DNA of 64,000 nucleotides from Phlyctochytrium arcticum (GCA_025602905.1 JAHLKI010000006.1:372001-436000), one strand, 5' to 3'. Shown: positions 37,305 to 47,306, numbered from the stretch's first letter. The notes: generated by a model from the letters alone, not told the origin. Numbers and translations are program-made.

Positions 37305-37591
37305 TGCAATGGGGTCAGGGGGATCGGTCTGATGAAAGAAAGGGGCTCAAAGAAAAGTAAAATGGACGCTATATGCAACTTCCCAGGTTGCGAGAGTTTG
37401 GGTAGTGTAATGGTCGAAAAACACTTAAAGTTATGTCTAATGCTATCAGAGTACTGTATGATGGAAGAAAACCTGTCACGAGTGTGGCGCATGCCAGCTC
37501 GCGCAGTAATGATTGCTACCGCTCTCAGGGACCAATGACACATGTCATTCGGCCGCCTGCCGCTAGTATAAAAGAACCAGAACCCGTCACA
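37305..37591 (-). repeat. 5' LTR of the gypsy element
   Basis: 287 bp, same ends as the other LTR. Its outer edge lies 8 nt before the ATG of the fibre gene, and a TATAAAAG (37566-37573) points toward that gene. Confidence 0.9.
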
Positions 37592-37599
37592 CGGCCGGT

Positions 37600-40446
37600 A
37601 TGGCCTCAAAACAGAACATCATTACTAGTGGGAGCAAACTGGACTATGCATTATTAACAAATGTTCCAGACCATACAATTTACGCTCTTAATTCGACATT
37701 AACGAGTGGATTGGCCGGAAAAGTATCACAAAGTACCTATGATACAAGACAAACAACGATTGACACTGCTTTGGCATCAAAAGTATCACAAAGTACCTAT
37801 GATACAAGACAAACAACGATTGACACTGCTTTGGCATCCAAAGTTTCGCAAAGTACCTATGATACAAGGCAAACATTGATTGACACAAACATAGCCAGCA
37901 AAGTCTCACAAACCACATATGACACGCGCCAAACCATCATTGATACAAACATTGCCACAAAACAGAACATGATTACTTCAAATATTGCACTCAGTGGTGT
38001 GGATTCGACAACTACCACTCTTTTGACCGATAATTTCACAACCGCACCCACGGGAACATTAACGGGGACCGCCGCATATGATTCTACGAATAAGTATGTA
38101 GTCCTTCAGCAGAATAACCAAACATTTAGTAATGGTTCACTCACATATACCATCCCAATACTGGTTACATATGGGACACTTCAATGCGACTTGTTATATT
38201 CATTGTTTCCAAATGATGAAGGTATTAGTGTGAACCTTGGTGGATATATCGCATTGTTTTCTGGTTATTTTAACTATACTCGTCTCTACTCACCAGATGG
38301 CACTTTTACGGAAACTCCAGCGTCATTACCTAGAGACATCTTTGCCACAATCAAGATGAAAGTAGTTTATGATACTATTCAGTTGTTTGTTAATAATGTA
38401 TTAGTATCAACAAAGTCAAACGATACTGGCAAAATCCCACCATCCACAAATGTCGAATTACTTGTTTTTGGTCAATCAGGGGGCTTTGCAAGTCAAAAGG
38501 TAATCGACAATATCTCCCTGGTTCAAAATAGCAATGCAACGGAAGTCATCAAGTTTGCTCCATACAATGGCAAAGTAACGAGCCAGGTTTTATGTCAAGA
38601 TGACGGTTTATACGATAGCTCGCTGATATTCGCTTCTTCCACAGGTCCAACTGGTACTTTACAAGGCCAGATGAAAATTGCTCCAACTGGTGTTTATCTC
38701 GCCAACAACAAACTAGTAGCGAGTCAAGAATATGTCAATACTCAAATCTCAGCAACTCCTCTAAGTAACTATACGCTACTATCAACTTACAATACCAGAC
38801 AAACTGAAATAAACAATAGATTCACCCCAATCAAAACACGACAAAGTCAATTAAAAGCACTATCCAACCTTGACACAATTGACTTGGCCACCTCAGTAGT
38901 CACCAGTATTCCACCTGTCAACAAAGTGAATACATCTACACTTCAACCACTTATTACATCTGGAAATGCCGCATCAGTCATTACAACGCTTGGTCTACCT
39001 TCAACCTCCACATCAGGAATAGTAGAATGGGCAAATGTGACAAGCAAGCCCGTATTTGATTCATTGTCTTTGAAAAATACGGTGGATTTGTCAACATCTG
39101 AGGCAATTGGAAACTTACCATGGAATAGAATATCCGGTACTCCGACTTATGTACTTCAAAGTGTTTATGATACTCGCATCAATCAATTAGGGAGTCTTTC
39201 TAATAAATCAGTTATCGACCTGGCGTCAAGTGATGTACGTGGAATTTTACCTATTACTAAAGTCAATGTCTCAAGTCTTCAAACCAATACGAATTTTACA
39301 GGGAATCTTAATGTTTCTTCATCAATATTTGGAGGAAACACACCTATACTCTCTCTAGCAGGTGGAGGTGGGTCTGGAAATAGTTGCGGTATTAATATCT
39401 CACCATGGGCAGGACGTCCACAAGGACTTTCCTGTAAGATATTGGCTGTGGACGATAATATTGGTGGGGCAAAACTCTCATTTCAAGCATCGAGTGGTGC
39501 TGCATCATTAACAGAGTTTTTATCAGGAAATTCATCGAGTGTCATCCTGCCACTAACGACAGATTCAACTAGTATAACAACCGGCGCTTTACAGATTAAA
39601 GGTGGTGTTTCAATAACAAAGGATGTTTTCCTTGGGGGAGGGACACCGAATATTCCCAATGCAGGCTTCTCTCAAATAACACTTGGGAATATGTATATTT
39701 GTTGTACCCCTCTTCACACCAATGGAGATCTTCATTTCTTTGATACAATTACCAACCATCGTTACATTGGATGGTATGGAGCAACTCATACGTTATCACT
39801 CGGTCCAATAGGGGGCGTTGGTATGGTACAGTCTCACGATATGATAGATGTGGGATTCAACGCTGTGACACCAAGTTATATTAGAAGTAACAGTACCGAT
39901 AATGTTCTTTGCATAAAGAATCGGAATGCTAATGGATATTCAGCGATCAATTTTTTAAACACCACTGAATCCGTTTATTCTACAATCGGCATAGGTTGCA
40001 CTGGTACGGCCTCACCGTATAAAGACGGTTCGTATATATATTCCCCAACAGGTCTCTATTTAGATGCGCCGGACGGTGGGAAGCTTACAAGACCAGTTGT
40101 TACAAATATGTGGGACAATGCCTCCACAGGACAGAATGCGACAATTCCATTGGCATTTTCAAAGACATTCACCACCACACGAACAACACAAACGTACAAC
40201 GGTTGTTTCCAGGTGTATAGCAATGCAGACAATACAGGTGTCACTCTAAGTTGTCGTATAGATGGGAATGTTGTCAAGACTTTGTATTTCTTTTTCAACC
40301 ATACGGGGGTTATTTTGAGACTCCCGTTTGATTTCTTTACTACTGGATTGGCCCTAGGTTCTCACACATTCACACTGACTTGGACTGGTTCTCCATTATC
40401 ATTTGACGCAAATTGTCGCATCGATCTTCAAATGCTTGAATACTGA
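37600..40446 (+). CDS. Fibre-like protein, 948 aa, with trimer-type repeats
   Basis: A single intact frame. The N-terminus has four 20-residue repeats (KVSQSTYDTRQTTIDTALAS and variants). Related motifs recur later (LSTYNTRQTEINNRF; SVYDTRINQLGSLSNKSVID), alternating with beta-rich segments, and the end is a jelly-roll-like domain (GSHTFTLTWTGSPLSF). This layout, helical repeat stalk plus beta domains, is typical of trimeric fibres of phages and large algal viruses that contact the host surface. I see no signal peptide, transmembrane segment or intramolecular chaperone. ATG 37600 lies 8 nt after the gypsy LTR, so the original N-terminus and promoter may be missing. It is surprising that such a long frame stays open beside decayed neighbours. 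Confidence 0.7.
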   Translation: MASKQNIITSGSKLDYALLTNVPDHTIYALNSTLTSGLAGKVSQSTYDTRQTTIDTALASKVSQSTYDTRQTTIDTALASKVSQSTYDTRQTLIDTNIASKVSQTTYDTRQTIIDTNIATKQNMITSNIALSGVDSTTTTLLTDNFTTAPTGTLTGTAAYDSTNKYVVLQQNNQTFSNGSLTYTIPILVTYGTLQCDLLYSLFPNDEGISVNLGGYIALFSGYFNYTRLYSPDGTFTETPASLPRDIFATIKMKVVYDTIQLFVNNVLVSTKSNDTGKIPPSTNVELLVFGQSGGFASQKVIDNISLVQNSNATEVIKFAPYNGKVTSQVLCQDDGLYDSSLIFASSTGPTGTLQGQMKIAPTGVYLANNKLVASQEYVNTQISATPLSNYTLLSTYNTRQTEINNRFTPIKTRQSQLKALSNLDTIDLATSVVTSIPPVNKVNTSTLQPLITSGNAASVITTLGLPSTSTSGIVEWANVTSKPVFDSLSLKNTVDLSTSEAIGNLPWNRISGTPTYVLQSVYDTRINQLGSLSNKSVIDLASSDVRGILPITKVNVSSLQTNTNFTGNLNVSSSIFGGNTPILSLAGGGGSGNSCGINISPWAGRPQGLSCKILAVDDNIGGAKLSFQASSGAASLTEFLSGNSSSVILPLTTDSTSITTGALQIKGGVSITKDVFLGGGTPNIPNAGFSQITLGNMYICCTPLHTNGDLHFFDTITNHRYIGWYGATHTLSLGPIGGVGMVQSHDMIDVGFNAVTPSYIRSNSTDNVLCIKNRNANGYSAINFLNTTESVYSTIGIGCTGTASPYKDGSYIYSPTGLYLDAPDGGKLTRPVVTNMWDNASTGQNATIPLAFSKTFTTTRTTQTYNGCFQVYSNADNTGVTLSCRIDGNVVKTLYFFFNHTGVILRLPFDFFTTGLALGSHTFTLTWTGSPLSFDANCRIDLQMLEY
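37720..37959 (+). repeat. Four tandem 60-bp repeats inside the fibre gene
   Basis: Units start at 37720, 37780, 37840 and 37900. Units 1 and 2 are almost identical; units 3 and 4 drift. Each encodes one 20-residue repeat. Confidence 0.92.
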
Positions 40447-40805
40447 ATATCATAGTGCTCAATATAAGTCTTTTTATCACACCCGAATGCTATTTTGTGA
40501 TTGCCCACCATGAGATAGCCTCTTTTTAAGAAAGACCTCCGCAATTTCATATTCCCTGAGGGTCTAAGATACGATGATATACCAATAAGCCTTTTAAACA
40601 TGTCATGATTCAATGGTGAGATGGGTATAAATACCCACAAGTCCTTACCAATCAGGGAGAGGCAAACCTTGGCCAGTTCCTCCTCAGTGTTTATCAACAT
40701 ACGCAAAACATGGCAATCCTCGATTTGAATCTGAATAGCTGGTTTGTTGGGTCTTAGACTCAGCACGCGATGCATTTCGTTTAAAAGAAAGCTTTTTTTT
40801 ATCAT
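40428..40805 (-). CDS. Unrecognised 125-aa protein of the virus-like element
   Basis: Open from ATG 40805. Basic, with a mixed helix/strand pattern and no motif I can name. It overlaps the end of the fibre gene by 19 nt in the opposite direction and lies 27 nt downstream of the receiver-domain gene on the same strand, so the two may be co-transcribed. The tight spacing is typical of compact viral genomes. Confidence 0.55.
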   Translation of the reverse strand: MIKKSFLLNEMHRVLSLRPNKPAIQIQIEDCHVLRMLINTEEELAKVCLSLIGKDLWVFIPISPLNHDMFKRLIGISSYLRPSGNMKLRRSFLKRGYLMVGNHKIAFGCDKKTYIEHYDIQYSSI

Positions 40806-40832
40806 GAAATATATTCAATCCGCATATTCAAA

Positions 40833-41234
40833 TCATATTTCCAATTTAAATATAGTCTTTAAAATTTGTTTTGTGATGGGTTTGCAGAAAAACTTGTTTG
40901 ATCCAGCTTCTATTGCAAACTGTTCCATATTCAGATCAGAAGATATGCCTATGATATGAATAGAATCCTCACCTGAAATCATAGACTCTTTCTCGAAAGT
41001 GCGGACCCCTAAAATGAAGTTTAATCCGTTTTCTTTGTATTGTGAGATGGGATCTATATTTCCACCAAGTTTAATATCCACAAAGGCATGTGTAATATCT
41101 TTGTTAATTATAGCAAACTCTCCTGCATCCCATATAGTAGTGAATAATAGAACACATGCATCAGGTATCAGGCTCTTGATGTATTTCTTTAGAATTCTAC
41201 ATGTTAGCAAATTGTCATCCAACACTATGATCAT
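40833..41234 (-). CDS. Stand-alone response-regulator receiver (CheY-like) protein
   Basis: 133 aa from ATG 41234. All receiver landmarks are present in order: the acidic pair in MIIVLDDN, the phospho-acceptor Asp in HAFVDIKLGG, the Ser of HIIGISSD, and the Lys-Pro pair in KFFCKPI. There is no output domain and no kinase gene nearby. Receivers take a phosphate from a histidine kinase; alone they act as shuttles or decoys. The insert after the acceptor Asp (NIDPISQYKENGLNF) is longer than usual. Conservation of every key residue argues for selection. It is unexpected in an element with a virus-like replication gene. Confidence 0.75.
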   Translation of the reverse strand: MIIVLDDNLLTCRILKKYIKSLIPDACVLLFTTIWDAGEFAIINKDITHAFVDIKLGGNIDPISQYKENGLNFILGVRTFEKESMISGEDSIHIIGISSDLNMEQFAIEAGSNKFFCKPITKQILKTIFKLEI

Positions 41235-41387
41235 GATGCTTTACTTACATGAAACATAAGATCCAGGCCCCTCCGTCTCACAAGGCACAATTACCCCCAC
41301 ATAATATTTTTGTTGCAGCGAGGGCTTTCTGTGCTTTTTGTAACATACCCAACACATTGCCCCACGATTCAATAAAATGCAACACAT

Positions 41388-41461
41388 AAAATCCGGCAAA
41401 TGCACGTATTTGGGAGATACACTTAAACGTAATAGTCAAATCAATGTATTTGCCGGATTTT
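41388..41461. repeat. Perfect 14-bp inverted repeat
   Basis: AAAATCCGGCAAAT at 41388-41401 pairs with its reverse complement at 41448-41461, 46 nt apart. It is a possible protein-binding or recombination site upstream of the right paralogue. Confidence 0.75.
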
Positions 41462-41585
41462 CTCCAAACGAAATGAGGCAACAAATGGCATCAAGTAGTC
41501 GGACATTCCATGAAGTTCCATAATGTACCATACACGAACCATACATAGACCGCTTCTGTATCGCTAGAAAGGAAAGGAATCGGAA

Positions 41586-41593
41586 TATAAAAG
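41586..41593 (+). promoter_or_regulatory. TATA box of the 41660-42013 gene
   Basis: TATAAAAG lies 67 nt before the ATG and is followed by CCCCCAGC, as in its paralogue. Confidence 0.65.
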
Positions 41594-41659
41594 CAGACGT
41601 CCCAGGCCGATTCCCCCAGCTTCACCAGACCCCACAAGCTACACACAAATCACACAGCA

Positions 41660-42013
41660 ATGGACTACCTTGAGAAGAAGATGGAGCATCTAATTGACCT
41701 TGACCAATCGGAAGAATTCAAGAAGGCAACAAAGTTGATAAAGGAACACACCGACCTACTAGCCACCATCAAGAAAACGATGAAGTCAAAGAATATAACA
41801 ACATGGCAGGTCAAGAGCGGGACACAAGTGAAGAAGTTAAAGTTCAAGATCCAAACATGTCGTCGTGTGGATACATCATCAATGTCAGAAGAAGTGCGTG
41901 ATCAGTACATGGTAGAGACAGAAGTCTGGGTGCGAAACGTGTACATCATAGACACAGTTGATCAGATCAAAGCGGGAGATCCAAGTGGTGATGACGTCAT
42001 ATCAATAGATTAG
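41660..42013 (+). CDS. Small conserved protein of the virus-like element (paralogue of 26259-26603)
   Basis: 117 aa from ATG 41660, with a helical N-terminal half (MDYLEKKMEHLIDLDQSEEF) and a core CRRVDTSSMSEEVRDQYMVE followed by EVWVRNVYIID. It is related to the protein at the left end but encoded on the opposite strand, so both genes point outward. No database family is known to me. Helical start plus beta core could suit a nucleic-acid-binding or regulatory protein, but this is a guess. Confidence 0.7.
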   Translation: MDYLEKKMEHLIDLDQSEEFKKATKLIKEHTDLLATIKKTMKSKNITTWQVKSGTQVKKLKFKIQTCRRVDTSSMSEEVRDQYMVETEVWVRNVYIIDTVDQIKAGDPSGDDVISID

Positions 42014-42173
42014 TTTGCACTTAGTTATGTATCGATAGAGCGGTTTGCACTTAAGTAGTTTGTGATACAATATAACTATATAGCGAGCTCGGCTTATGTG
42101 CAGTATTTGAGCTGTTATATTCAAATGGTACTGTAACTCTATACAATACAGGGCCGTGCACTTAAGGAGATCC

Positions 42174-42860
42174 CTACCACCCCAAATATGACCCTATATA
42201 AACCCTTAGTGTCACAGTGCATATGTGCATATCCCATAGATAGCCTCTTAAACGAGCATTCCAATAAAGCGTTGCCTGAAGTTTATTATCACAGTTGAAG
42301 ACATTGTCACTTTTCATAGAAGTATTCTTGTGTAGAAAGGTTTTCAGCGACATGTAATTCGACCGAGTATTGAAGAAGAGAACCGGGATCAACCCGATAA
42401 TAACGGTTTGTAGTTCATCAATTTGGTATACATTTGGCATATGCTTGCCATAGACATACTCGACTTTCTCGTATTTCCCGAGCATTTCTTGAATCAAATT
42501 CTTGTATTTGTCCTTGTTCAATGAATCCGATTGATGTACTTGACCAGTATATCGCGCTGTTCCCCCATGCAATTCTTTGATACTCTCATCATATTGTTTC
42601 ACAAGTCTGGTGAAATTGGGCTCAGGAATCTCAAAATGTTGAGACCCCGCCTTGTTGATTACGCGACGTACAAGTCCGAGATAATCTGCCATTGACTTTT
42701 TCCCCAACTTGTTGTGCGCTTCTTGGATTCGGGTCTTAACTTCATCAATTTCAACTAAGACATCTTTATTGAAAATCCCACGTTTTTCGCATTCTAGGAC
42801 CTTTTTACCGTCGGCGGTGTAAGACTTTGCGCTACTATTGAGAAACTGAGTAATAGACAT
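42174..42860 (-). pseudogene. Possible tyrosine recombinase, C-terminus lost
   Basis: 228 aa from ATG 42860, with a TATA-like string about 45 nt upstream (42907-42914). The N-terminal part is helical like a recombinase core-binding domain (KKSMADYLGLVRRVINKAG). Then LIPVLFFNTRSNYMSLKTFL and DNVFNCDNKLQATLYWN match the pattern around the first catalytic Arg and beta strands of virus-type tyrosine recombinases (Pro-Pro-Arg-Arg-x-x-Tyr...Lys-x-x-Asn). The expected Lys-Thr...Tyr-Gly and the catalytic His/Tyr end are missing; the chain ends abruptly. The assignment rests on pattern memory and could be wrong. Confidence 0.4.
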
Positions 42861-42922
42861 GTGTGCTACTATGATATGAACTTTTCTTCATGAAAGCCAA
42901 CTATCCTTTATATAAGAATATT

Positions 42923-45725
42923 TTTCAACGTTCGCCTTGGTCGAAAGACCGGTGATTCCGCGAAATTCAATAACCATCCTGCCCCACGCGCTAAGACTTT
43001 CTGGACCGGTGCGTCCCGTCAAAGCTTGCGGTTAATCCCGGCCGCGAGTGGAATTAGTCGTGTGGATCATGTCCTGGCCAAGGACATTGAGCTTGAATGG
43101 CACTATGTCCCTAGTCCCGTCGAGTCAGATCATGACATGATGCGCATTCGTTGGAGTCATTCACCTACTACGCCTTTGACACCTCCCGCAACCCAAGAGT
43201 CTCCTACCCGTCGCCTCTTCACAAAGTATCTTTGTGATGAACGGATCCAGAAAAAACTCATTCAGCAATATGATTTGGATGAGTTGAAGTTGACCTACGC
43301 CCTTGCTCGTTTGAAAAGCGATGGCCCGTCCTTTTCTCTCGATGAACGTCAAGAAGTTATTGATGTTATTGGTGAAGCTCTTTCTCTCTGGATATTTGAT
43401 GTTGGCGAGCGTGTTCTCGGGTCGTATGTTCCTTCGGAAGCAAAGAAGCGGCCGGATAAGATGCAAGAAAGTTTGCGTCTTATTACCAATGCCAATACCG
43501 CCACCCGATTATTCAAGAGAAGTATGCGTGGCAAACAACCGCGTATCGGTACGGATGATCCAACTGTTTCGGCAATGGATGCCGTTACCTCTCACTATGC
43601 CGACATTTTCAAGAGTCCTTCAATTAATCCCCCACTTGCCCCATACTGCCCGGAACAGTATGACCAGCAAGCGGAGGATATGGCCAAGCAAATTAGCGAA
43701 TGGGAGCAAGTGGAAAAAGTCATTCAGTCTTACCCGTCTGAGAAGAGTTCAGGTCCGGACAATGTCCCGCCAGTGTTGCTGAAAGCGTTGATGAGTAGCA
43801 AAGTTTTCGCCTCACATATCTCTTTATTCTTTTTCCTGTGTGTCCGGTTGGGGACCACACCGCTCTGTTGGAACTCCTCGAACGTTACGTTATTGGCCAA
43901 GGTGGTGGGCGACAAAGTCGCCCCGGAGGACACCCGGCCTATATCAAACACTTCGGTGTTGCGTCGATTGTTTGAACGCCGAGTCTTGTCTGTTTTTGAA
44001 AAAGAGCCGTGGAGCGCGGTGCATCCAGCACAGGGCGGTTTCCGGTCTCGGCATGCGGCAACAACTCAAGCGTTAGTCAGTGATGAAAGTATCCGTTTAG
44101 GGGCGGATATCTCTATTTACCTTGACCTCAAAGCTGCCTATGACCGCGTCCGATTTCATTTGATTTTGGAACGGGCAAGACAAGCCGGAGCTGGTGTGTG
44201 GGCACTGGCTCTGATATCCAGTATGATGTGTCGGCAGCCATCGTCTAGATTTGTGGTCAATGGAGTTTTGACTAGTTCATTGGAACGGGAGTGTGGTCTC
44301 TTTCAAGGGTCACTCCTATCCCCACTCCTTTTCAACATCTTCATAGACTCGCTGCTCGTTTTCATCAATGAATTTACAGACATTGCCTCACGCCGATTTC
44401 CTCCTATCCTTGGGTATGCCGATGATTTGAAATTACAGCCTTTGGACATCCAAGAAGCGCAAATGTTTCTGGACGCCTGCTCGGCCTGGGCAACATTAAA
44501 TGACATGATATTTAATCACAAGAAGTGCGGGATAACCTGGAAAGGTAGCTGGGACGCGGATGGCCCGCCGGAGTTGATACTCTCCGGTAAGGCCGTGCCA
44601 AATGTGTCCAGTTACCGGTATCTGGGCTTCCCCACTTCATCCCGCGGCATCATTTGGTCAGAACATCTGGAGGTTCGACTGAGCAAGGCAAACAAAATGC
44701 TGAAGGCACTGATGCTTAGCGGCGATCTTTGGTGTGAAAATGTCCGCTTGACACTTTACAAGATCTTTGTGCGATCCCACACTGACTTCGGTCTTCCCGC
44801 CTTTTGGGTTTGGAGTATGCATGATCAAGATCGCAAGCAAACGCGAGATGGGTTGGAACAACTTCATATCCGCGGGCTGGAATGGATCTTCGGAAGACTG
44901 CCGCCGCGCGGGTTGCACGAAAGTATGTCGGCGTTGGGCAAATGGGATCACCGTGCGGTGACCATGATTGGTTCCTACTATATCCACTTGGACTGGATGC
45001 CCCGCTCAAACCCGTTGTTTCACTTATCGTCTGTTGTCAACCCCGGCGTCTCGGAGTTATCTATCAATGCCATATTGCCACGGTGTCTGCGGAAACCGGT
45101 GGAGATAGAAGCTTGGATGACTGCCGCCGGTATCGCGGATCTGAAGGAAGGAGAACGTCCTCGCATTGGTTGGAAAGCTTGGATTCGCAAGAAGGGCGTT
45201 GAAGACATTGTTCAACGTCGTGTCAATCAAGTCGGCCCGGGCGCTCAACTACCCGCTTACATTCTCAACCGCCGGCCTGGCACATACATCGACCGTGCAT
45301 TTTGGATTCAACCCGTTGCGCTCCGATCATGGGCGCTGCATTGGCGGGAGAATACGATGATGGGTCGCAAGATGTGTGGAGTTTGCAAGAGAGCTGCCAA
45401 CCGCCGGTGTATGATCACCTGTGCCTTGCCTGGTTTTGAAGCGCTCGCGGAATGGTCCCAGTTGGATACTTGGATCACCTTTGATAGGAAGCGGCTTCAT
45501 TTGGCAAACCTGGATGGTGAACTGTATTCGGCTCTGGACGCTGCGTTGAACCACGGGGACGGCTATTTGTTTGCTCGCTTGCTCAAGTCTGTTTACGCCG
45601 ATCTCTTTGAAGAAGAATGGGGTGATGCCGAGGAGCAAAAAGCACTGACAAGACCACCTCCCGCTCTTCCCCAACCATCAGTTGCCGAGCTGCTCCCATC
45701 CCCCGTCGCCTCTGGTTCCTCTTGA
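42923..45725 (+). CDS. LINE ORF, unit 1: endonuclease fragment, reverse transcriptase, Cys-rich tail
   Basis: The open frame starts at the junction and lacks an ATG at its beginning. It keeps the last part of an APE-type endonuclease (SRVDHVL, SDHDMMRIRW), which nicks target DNA. The RT follows: SSGPDNVPPVLLKAL, LDLKAAYDRV, QGSLLSPLLFNIFID and the catalytic YADDLKL. The C-terminal region has a Cys cluster (CGVCKRAANRRCMITC). RT and endonuclease of such elements copy RNA directly at the nicked target. This copy is 5'-truncated by at least 115 nt relative to unit 2. Apart from truncation the RT is intact. Confidence 0.92.
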
Positions 45726-46620
45726 GGTCCTTGTCTCTCAACTTTTGCAACTCTTCAAGATTTCCGCTCCAAACGGTGATTACGTCAGCACCAGATCTCA
45801 AATTTCAACAGACAAGCACCAGTTCCAAAACCGACATTAATCAACGGTTCATCACTTTCTTGACACCTTTCATACACCACTCCTCAAGTCACCCCTCCAT
45901 AACCCTCTCAACAACCACCCTGCGAAAGCTCTCCCCTCCTCGTCACTTGCCCGTGGCTCACAACCACGTTGCGCGGGTCCTTCGGGCACGCCGCCGGCAG
46001 TGACGAGTCGAGCACCCCCCAACATCCCCATACCCCTCCCACTCCTCCATCCAACTCTCGAAATATCCCTTGCGGGCCAAGAGGTGAAAGTCCGATGGCC
46101 GTTGGAGCTCTGGACGTGTCGCATTATCAATTCCGGTCTTATTGGATAAGTACCTGCCGTATTCCTAAACTTCTCTTAATTGATCTGCTTCCGACCGAAC
46201 TCCAACCTGCAGTTTATTGAATGGGACGATGTTCTCTATCAACTCACGACACCACTTCTGGATTGAGGCTCTTTTGACGAAGTTCGAAATTTTGGCCGAT
46301 ATCGACTCTCAACACCGTATTTTTCAACACCCCACATCTCATCCCTCGCCTTATCCTCCAGTCTACCTTCGGGTACATGTTTCCACACCTTCTGGTCACT
46401 TCGGTGCAGCAGTGGAGCTACTCTCTGGATTTTTTGATATGAGGTCGGGTCCCGCGATATTTTTTCCATTTTGAAAATTCGATACCCCTTCTCCAGTTTC
46501 CCCCCTACCGACATCAAGTGTGCACCAAACGCTCGGCCTAGTGCTGGGCGTCACTGGTAAAAGTTTCAGCAAGAAAGCTTACGCCTACGCCAACTTCGAC
46601 ACATCACCCGCCACCCCCCC

Positions 46621-46914
46621 TACACCATCAACCCCATCTCTCCCCCAACCTCTGGGCACGGCCGAAAGGTGGCCATACGCTCGGCCTCGTGCTGGGCGTC
46701 CCTGGTGTAATGCCCAGTAAGCTAGCCCATGTTTCCTCCATTTGCCGCACACCTCTCACCACCCCCCTACACCATCAACCCCATCTCTCCCCCAACCTCT
46801 GGGCACGGCCGACAGGTGGCCATACGTTCGGCCTCGTGCCGGGCGTCCCTGGCGTAATGCCCAGTAAGCTAGCCCATGTTTCCATCAAATGCCGCTCATC
46901 TCTTGCCACTCCCC
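46621..46914 (+). repeat. 147-bp tandem repeats in the LINE 3' region
   Basis: Two good copies start at 46621 and 46768; a partial, drifted copy precedes them (from about 46525). Repeated in units 2 (53620) and 3 (about 60619). Confidence 0.85.
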
Positions 46915-47306
46915 CTATACCAGTCACCAAATCCTTCTCCCACCTCTGAAACTTCGGTTTCTGCTTCGTGCCTCTCTCCGTATACTTTGTCTGCTGCTTC
47001 TGGATTTTTGCTGCAGTGGTAGACGTTACGGTGCGTACGTTGTACTGAAGGGACGGGCCGTGGCGATTTTGGGTACCACGCCTCTGTGTCATTTCGCCTT
47101 AGGTGAGGTGTCTCCGTTGGCTGTCAGATTTGTTCCACACCATTTCCCACGTATTCCCTACCAACGACAATGTATTCAGCGTCGTATGGGCTGATTTCGT
47201 CAAGTTCACTGTCATTGTCCGTCACGGTGGTAAATCGCGGGAAAACGGTCACGGACGGCTCTATGGGCATCATACTCAATCAACAGCAGACACCTCTTAC
47301 CTTTCT

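Larger units (their letters stand above)
30544..37591 (-). mobile_element. Ty3/gypsy chromovirus retrotransposon, inactive
   Basis: It has two 287-bp LTRs, a primer-binding site, a polypurine tract, and gag, protease, RT, RNase H, integrase and chromodomain in gypsy order on the minus strand. The coding part is dead (three in-frame stops, one frameshift, a mutated zinc knuckle). No target-site duplication is seen: TACAA on the left, CGGCC on the right. Confidence 0.93.
41235..41659. other. Non-coding region between receiver gene and right paralogue
   Basis: It holds a divergent promoter region, a perfect inverted repeat and the TATA box listed separately. A 68-codon minus frame (41278-41484) has no support. 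Confidence 0.5.
26143..42922. mobile_element. Virus-like element (about 9.7 kb without the gypsy insert), broken
   Basis: This AT-richer, intron-free block differs from the host genes. It carries a primase plus UL9-like helicase (decayed), an origin-like box cluster, a fibre-like protein, a receiver-domain protein, two related small genes facing opposite ways near the two ends, and a possible tyrosine-recombinase remnant. A gypsy element (30544-37591) lies inside it, and a LINE array truncates it at about 42923. No terminal inverted repeat, capsid, ATPase or DNA polymerase gene is visible, so it is either a remnant of a larger virus or a small plasmid- or virus-like element. Outer limits are estimates. 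Confidence 0.6.

Noticed and set aside
37600..37960. CRISPR-like array, because of regular 60-bp repeats
   Set aside because: The repeats are contiguous, in frame, and encode a protein repeat; there are no spacers.
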